A stretch of 42,731 nucleotides of DNA, from NCBI GenBank assembly GCA_910578765.1, contig CAJTRW010000017.1, positions 1 to 42,731 on the forward strand. Direction: 5' to 3'. A program made the position numbers and the translations under genes. Within the stretch, counting starts at the first letter, position 1, and each line of letters starts with the position of its first letter. The notes beneath the pieces are model-generated. The model saw nothing but the letters and a program-made list of their open reading frames with translations, was not told where the DNA came from and searched no databases. Shown one piece after another: positions 38,170-42,731 of the stretch. Source of the DNA: an uncultured Christensenella sp. (GTDB taxonomy: Bacteria > Bacillota > Clostridia > Christensenellales > Borkfalkiaceae).

Positions 38170-39910
38170 TTCTCTTAACGTTAAGTTTAATTACTCAGTT
38201 ATCGATATCCAATACGACTTTTTTACAGTGACGACTACAGATAAATATATTTCTGGCGGAGCATATATTTTAGACAAGCCCGTAACTGCGCTAAAAGCCG
38301 AAAGTGTATCGTTTGACGGTGGACGCAGTTTGTTTGTGATGTTTAAGAAAAATTCCATAACTCTTTATGATTTTGTTGAGCAGATAGAAGATGAAAAGCT
38401 TTCCGTCAAAAAGATTAAATCAACTGATATTAAGGACTACGTTTTATTCCGGCTTTTTCTTTTTTCGCTCAACAATTTTGAAAATGATGAATTGAAGTTT
38501 AATAATATCACGGGCAAGTTGTATATATACTCAAATAAATGGATGCGTAAAGACAGAGCATCATTCATGACCTTGAGTATGAATGTAGATTCAGAAATGA
38601 ATTTTATATGCGAAGCGGTTAGTTATGCACTGTTTTCTAAATTTAACAAAAATAAAAAAGTCAAAGATTATGCGAAGTATGAGTTGTCTAATAAAAACAA
38701 TGCTTTAAAGAGAGTCTTACAAACGGAATTAAAAGATAACATTTATATAAAGCACGCATTAAATGGCAGGAAGGCTGAGTTATCATTCCTTAATATTTCA
38801 TCTGAAGAATTACATAACAACAAGGTATACTATATTTATTGCGTTTTTGATCTTATAAAAAATAAATTTGACGGTTTGTTCAAACTTGATTTTGCAATGA
38901 TTAATATGGCGCAGTCAATAGGTACGACAAAAGGGAACGCTTTTATTGAGAAAGCCATAGCTGATCTCCGAGAGAAGCCGCTTAATTTTGTCAATATGAC
39001 TAAAGGCAACGAATATGTAGATGATTTTAGGGATTTAGTAGAAAGATTATCCCTGCGAACGGGAATTAACGGCACGGTCTCCGATAAAGTCAAAAGTGGA
39101 GCTAATAACATTGTTCTTATACACAATAAAGAGTATTATGAGCAGGGCGGGTATGAAGATCCGCATGCAACATTACAGCATAATGAGGTAGTACAATGCG
39201 TTACCGTTGAAGACAGCCTTGATAAAATATTAGACGATAAAGAAGCAATTATTAATACTATTATTAAGGAAATAGCAATAAAGAACGACATTCTGTTCAA
39301 GCATTCATTTTCTTTGGATGAATGGCAGAGTTATGGGTTTGATAAAGATTGGGTATTTGGCAAGGAAAGTGACGGTAGACACTATTTTATGATAGTTCAC
39401 CCGAATGGTGAATTTGAATTTTCTGTTAAGTTAAATGATTTTAAACCTTTTGAGGACAAGAGAATAAATGAAATCTCAAAAGTACTTTCAGAAAACAAGG
39501 GCAAAGAAAAAACGGTTGTGGCGGATACTGATGGAAATATTAACGTTTTTTCTCGCACCGATATGTTTACGCTTCCCAACAAAGAGATTTTCGGTATGAC
39601 TTTAGTAAGCCGAAGCAAAGAGTCAAGGGCGACCAATCTTGCGGGGTTAGTTGACATAAATTTGTTTGAAACCGAAGGTGAAACTTATTTCAATGTCGGG
39701 ATTAAGGGATATGGAATGAATACTAATATTCCTCATGCACCGTTGCTTTATAAGGTTGATAAGATAAACAATAGTAAAAACTTGTTGCCTAGTCTTATGG
39801 AAACAATGAGCGTCGAATTTGTCAAGTATAAATCTTTTACGGTGTTGCCATACCCTATGAAGTATTTAAATGAATGGATTTTGCTTAATGATTTTCAAAA
39901 ATCAAAATAA
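38153..39910 (+). CDS. DdmE-like (Argonaute/MID-PIWI-like) protein
   Basis: 585 residues from the ATG at 38153, six bases after AGGAGG inside the end of the upstream gene. Residues 1-310 are an N-lobe without recognised motifs. From about residue 318 there is a MID-like stretch: NNIVLIHNKEYYEQ (318-331) and VVQCVTVED (Q348), similar in spacing to the guide 5'-phosphate pocket of prokaryotic Argonautes. The remaining 200 residues would be PIWI-like; I see no convincing DEDX catalytic tetrad, so it is probably inactive as a nuclease, as in DdmE. Paired with a DdmD-like helicase-nuclease it fits a DNA-guided plasmid sensor. It could also be a pPIWI-RE relative. The assignment is inferred from operon layout and weak motifs. 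Confidence 0.6.
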   Translation: MKAIINSLNVKFNYSVIDIQYDFFTVTTTDKYISGGAYILDKPVTALKAESVSFDGGRSLFVMFKKNSITLYDFVEQIEDEKLSVKKIKSTDIKDYVLFRLFLFSLNNFENDELKFNNITGKLYIYSNKWMRKDRASFMTLSMNVDSEMNFICEAVSYALFSKFNKNKKVKDYAKYELSNKNNALKRVLQTELKDNIYIKHALNGRKAELSFLNISSEELHNNKVYYIYCVFDLIKNKFDGLFKLDFAMINMAQSIGTTKGNAFIEKAIADLREKPLNFVNMTKGNEYVDDFRDLVERLSLRTGINGTVSDKVKSGANNIVLIHNKEYYEQGGYEDPHATLQHNEVVQCVTVEDSLDKILDDKEAIINTIIKEIAIKNDILFKHSFSLDEWQSYGFDKDWVFGKESDGRHYFMIVHPNGEFEFSVKLNDFKPFEDKRINEISKVLSENKGKEKTVVADTDGNINVFSRTDMFTLPNKEIFGMTLVSRSKESRATNLAGLVDINLFETEGETYFNVGIKGYGMNTNIPHAPLLYKVDKINNSKNLLPSLMETMSVEFVKYKSFTVLPYPMKYLNEWILLNDFQKSK

Positions 39911-39974
39911 TAAAACTTAAAAACAAGAATCGTGCCGATAACGGCAAAAATATAACAAATCAAGCGTGGCAATG

Positions 39975-40003
39975 TTGCTTTTTTACTGATGGTATGATAA
40001 ACT
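39975..40003 (+). promoter_or_regulatory. Promoter of the SF1 helicase/213-aa pair
   Basis: TTGCTT (39975-39980), a 17-base spacer and TAAACT (39998-40003), followed by AAGGAG and the ATG at 40036. It suggests a separate transcription unit from the DdmDE-like genes. Confidence 0.5.
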
Positions 40004-40035
40004 TCTAATGGAATATTTCAGCACAAGGAGTTAGA

Positions 40036-42042
40036 ATGGAATCCAATTTTTATTACAATATTGAGGAGAGCGAGGCAAATAAACCTCTTTTGTCATTCCT
40101 CGAAGAGTATGCTAAAAATAAGCATACTCAGGTTTACGTTATAAATAGGGCATTAGGTTCTAATTATAAATACGATTATGACGATGTAGCGGTAGTTCTT
40201 ATTCCTAATCATAAAATCATGATTTTAAATGTTAGCGATAACGATAGAAAGTTTGAGGATTTTTGTGAGGATTTTATTGATGACTTGGGATACATATCGG
40301 ATAAGTACGATTATAAAGGGACTATTGGCAGAAAAAGAGATTGGGTTCAAATTATTGTTCAAGAAAATTATAAAAATATAAATAGTTATGACAAGTTTAT
40401 TAAAGACGCATTAATTGTAGTACCCGAATTAAAGAGAATAAGTCAAATGTTGATATCACTTCTTGTGGGCAGTATTAATGACGTTTCGAAAGTGGGGAAA
40501 GAAGTCCCTGTTGATATGCTTGATTTCGTAAAGAGAAGAATTATTTTATATGATGGAATGCAAACTGATTTTATATTCAGTAAATTAGATAAGAAAATCA
40601 TTAAGATTCAAGGATTGGCTGGTACAGGAAAAACGGAATTACTTTTACGGAAATTAAAAGAGCTATATACCGATCCCGATTTAAAAAATTGTCGTATTGC
40701 GCTTACGTGCCACAATAAAATTTTGGCTAAAAATCTGAAAGATAGAATCCCTGGATTTTTTGATTTCTTAAAAGTTGAAGAGCAGATAAAGTGGAATGAT
40801 ACCCTTTTTGTAATGAGTAGTTGGGGTTCCAACCATCAAAAATTGAGCGGTGTTTATAGCTATATTTGTTCTACCTATCAGCTTGTTTTTTTACCTTATT
40901 CTTATGAAAGGTCTTTTGATTATGTTTGTCAACAAGCTATTGAAGAATTAAAAAACAAGCCGTCTATTGAGCCTTGTTTCGATTATATGCTTATAGATGA
41001 AAGTCAGGATTTCCCGCAAAGCTTTTTTGAGTTATGCAATTTGGTTACAAAACACCAGATTTATATTGCTGGGGATGTTTTTCAAAACATTTTTGATATT
41101 TCGGAAAAGGAAACAAACCCTGACTATTTATTGAATAAATGTTATAGAACAGATCCTAAAACTCTTATGTTTGCGCATGCAATGGGTATGGGTATATTAG
41201 ATAGTGACTCGCCATCCAATTATATCAGTTGGCTCTCTGATGAAGAATGGGCAATGTGTGGTTATGAGTTTTCGCGTCAGAATAATAGGTTTACTTTTTC
41301 AAGACAAGCTTTAAGTCGGTTTGATGACATAAATACAGACGGTATAACAAGTATGTATTTGGAAAAAGCCAACTTTGATAATTATGAGCAAAAGATTATT
41401 AATATAATAAAAGAACTCAAAAAGAAATATCCAAATATTATGCCAGATGATATTGGTATAGTATTTTTGGATGATGATTCGGCAAACTACAAATTAGTAG
41501 ATAGATTAGAGTCTTTAATATTTAGTAATTTTAAATGGCGAATTAATAAAGGATATGAAAGCAAGAGTAAAATAGAGAATATGCTTTTTGCGAGCAATAT
41601 TAATAATGTAAAAGGTCTAGAATTTCCTTTTATAATTTGTCTTTCAAAAAATAAATTAAATGCTAACCTGAGAGTGCGAAATGCGATGTATATGGTTTTA
41701 ACAAGGTCGTTTATTTCGTCATATTTCATAATCAGCGATACGAATGAAGGGGAATTAATAAATAATATTAATAAAAACCTTGTTAAAATATTGCAGGATG
41801 GGGAATTAACGGTTAATGAACCTAGTGAGCAGGAGAAGGAGCAGAAACGTACAGCTATTATATCAAAGGCTAACATTAAAAAGTCACAAAAAGATATTGC
41901 AAATGAACTTATGGATACGTTAAAAATTGCTGGTGAAGATAGAGCTAAAATACATAAGGCTTTAAAAATGTTCTTAGAAGACGAAAATGACTGTGCTTCA
42001 ATTAGAGACGCAATTGAAGCCTTTGTAAAAATTATGCGCTAA
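40036..42042 (+). CDS. SF1 (UvrD/Rep-like) helicase with unknown N-terminal domain
   Basis: 668 residues. Residues 1-180 are an acidic alpha/beta domain with no match I know. The motor has GLAGTGKTE (Walker A, 193-201), LTCHNKILAKNL, LIDESQDFP (Walker B DESQD 321-325), AGDVFQNI, CYRTDPKTL, then NVKGLEFPFIICLS (about 524-537) and YMVLTRS (motif VI). After residue 600 comes a helical tail (SQKDIANELMDTLKIAGEDR) that may bind its partner. SF1 ATPases of this type pair with small effector genes in several defence systems. It is followed two bases later by the 213-aa gene, so the two are translationally coupled. Confidence 0.85.
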   Translation: MESNFYYNIEESEANKPLLSFLEEYAKNKHTQVYVINRALGSNYKYDYDDVAVVLIPNHKIMILNVSDNDRKFEDFCEDFIDDLGYISDKYDYKGTIGRKRDWVQIIVQENYKNINSYDKFIKDALIVVPELKRISQMLISLLVGSINDVSKVGKEVPVDMLDFVKRRIILYDGMQTDFIFSKLDKKIIKIQGLAGTGKTELLLRKLKELYTDPDLKNCRIALTCHNKILAKNLKDRIPGFFDFLKVEEQIKWNDTLFVMSSWGSNHQKLSGVYSYICSTYQLVFLPYSYERSFDYVCQQAIEELKNKPSIEPCFDYMLIDESQDFPQSFFELCNLVTKHQIYIAGDVFQNIFDISEKETNPDYLLNKCYRTDPKTLMFAHAMGMGILDSDSPSNYISWLSDEEWAMCGYEFSRQNNRFTFSRQALSRFDDINTDGITSMYLEKANFDNYEQKIINIIKELKKKYPNIMPDDIGIVFLDDDSANYKLVDRLESLIFSNFKWRINKGYESKSKIENMLFASNINNVKGLEFPFIICLSKNKLNANLRVRNAMYMVLTRSFISSYFIISDTNEGELINNINKNLVKILQDGELTVNEPSEQEKEQKRTAIISKANIKKSQKDIANELMDTLKIAGEDRAKIHKALKMFLEDENDCASIRDAIEAFVKIMR

Positions 42043-42044
42043 TT

Positions 42045-42686
42045 ATGATTAACAAAGAAATTGAATTTGAAATAGATGAGTTAATGCAAACAAAAATCAG
42101 TAATCCCATAAGGAACGTATTTGATATCATAGCGCTTTTGCTGGAAACTATTAAATATATGTTATGGCAATCTCCGTTACCTAGTGAAAAGGGAAAACTG
42201 AAAATAGTTGTAGGCAAAATGAATAGAATATTTTATGTTTTAGAAAATAAAATTTTTTCTATCACAATGCCGTTCTTTACTAAACTGATGGAAAATGGGA
42301 ATGTGTTGATTTATGATCACGCAATAGCGTTTGATAGCAAAAATATAGCTATAATTAGCAGTGTATTTTATAAGATTAGTAAAAACCCCGACAATTCAGT
42401 TATATTATCAGATATTGAGCAATTTTTGCGCGATGAAAATCTTGATGAGGATGTATTTACTGTTTTAAGTGGAGTAATTGTTAAATTACTATCAACAGAA
42501 TATGGCTATTTACGTTATGATGACGATAAAGAACACGAAGAAGCGGAAATGCATCCGCGATATCACCTGGATATAAATTGTGCTAACAACTGTACATATA
42601 AATTGGGGCTTAAAAAGGCAATCGATTACAATTGGTTAAGAGATTGCCTTGACAATGAAAAACCGTGTAAAATTATAAATATATAG
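42045..42686 (+). CDS. Uncharacterised partner protein of the SF1 helicase
   Basis: 213 residues, complete, soluble, no membrane helix. The N-terminal half is helical (EIEFEIDELMQTKISNPIRN). The centre has VLIYDHAIAFDSKNIAIISS, and the end has HPRYHLDINCANNCTYKLGL followed by LRDCLDNEKPCKI, with a conserved-looking H-x-x-x-H pair and several Cys that could form a metal or catalytic site. I do not recognise a family. It begins two bases after the helicase stop and must act with it. Nothing can be said about the following 45 bases before the window edge. Confidence 0.75.
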   Translation: MINKEIEFEIDELMQTKISNPIRNVFDIIALLLETIKYMLWQSPLPSEKGKLKIVVGKMNRIFYVLENKIFSITMPFFTKLMENGNVLIYDHAIAFDSKNIAIISSVFYKISKNPDNSVILSDIEQFLRDENLDEDVFTVLSGVIVKLLSTEYGYLRYDDDKEHEEAEMHPRYHLDINCANNCTYKLGLKKAIDYNWLRDCLDNEKPCKIINI

Positions 42687-42731
42687 GAAAAATATTTAAA
42701 TAAGAGTTTAATACTTATCGTTAAAACAGCC

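Noticed and set aside
1..42731. CRISPR arrays, insertion sequences, integrases and rRNA genes
   Set aside because: No regularly spaced repeats, transposase or recombinase motifs, or rRNA stretches were seen on either strand.

Overview
The window looks like the replication-origin region of a spore-forming Bacillota (class Clostridia) chromosome. The evidence is the origin-proximal core set (rpmH, rnpA, yidD, yidC, jag, dnaN, rsmG, parA, parB with parS sites), sporulation and germination genes (yyaC, spoIIR, sleB, ypeB), strong AAGGAGG ribosome sites, and a GTP-type PEP carboxykinase. A gut Clostridia of the Christensenellales type would fit, but that is inference. Genes left of about 11.3 kb mostly run leftward and genes right of it mostly rightward, as expected around an origin.

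Layout. 1-1654: the start of a large secreted DUF6273/Ig-type surface protein on the minus strand, cut by the window edge, with a long structured leader. 2.4-6.5 kb: pckG, a lipoprotein, and an ECF sigma/anti-sigma pair. 6.5-11.3 kb (minus): dnaN, rpmH, rnpA, yidD, yidC, jag and queT. 11.3-14.0 kb: two AT-rich gaps around rsmG, a SLOG gene and yyaC. The gap at 13.4-14.0 kb holds DnaA boxes and two parS sites and is the best oriC candidate; dnaA itself is not here. 14.0-19.0 kb: ftsH, a third parS, parA, parB and a flippase-like membrane protein. 19.2-19.5 kb: tRNA-Cys, -Gly and -Val (minus). 19.7-23.1 kb: spoIIR, sleB and ypeB.

From tRNA-Leu (23.6 kb), which is preceded by a broken copy of its own 5' half, to the right edge the content changes to an accessory island that is visibly more AT-rich after about 32 kb. 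It starts with three leftward genes (a sigma-70-region-4-like regulator and two unknowns) and an XRE regulator. Then come rightward helicase/nuclease genes: (i) DUF2075 helicase with an N-terminal PD-(D/E)XK domain, Nudix hydrolase, and SF2 helicase with an N-terminal DUF559/Vsr-like nuclease; (ii) a SANT/Myb-like protein and a UvrD-like helicase with a C-terminal Cas4/AddB-like nuclease; (iii) a 1147-aa SF2 helicase with a C-terminal PD-(D/E)XK nuclease, overlapped by a 585-aa protein with a MID/Argonaute-like stretch; (iv) an SF1 helicase and an unknown 213-aa partner with their own promoter.

Module (iii) matches the architecture of the DdmDE plasmid-elimination system (helicase-nuclease DdmD plus Argonaute-like DdmE) and is the most interesting item. 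Modules (i), (ii) and (iv) look like further defence systems that I cannot name. The sequence was read by eye; no homology search, structure prediction or folding was run.
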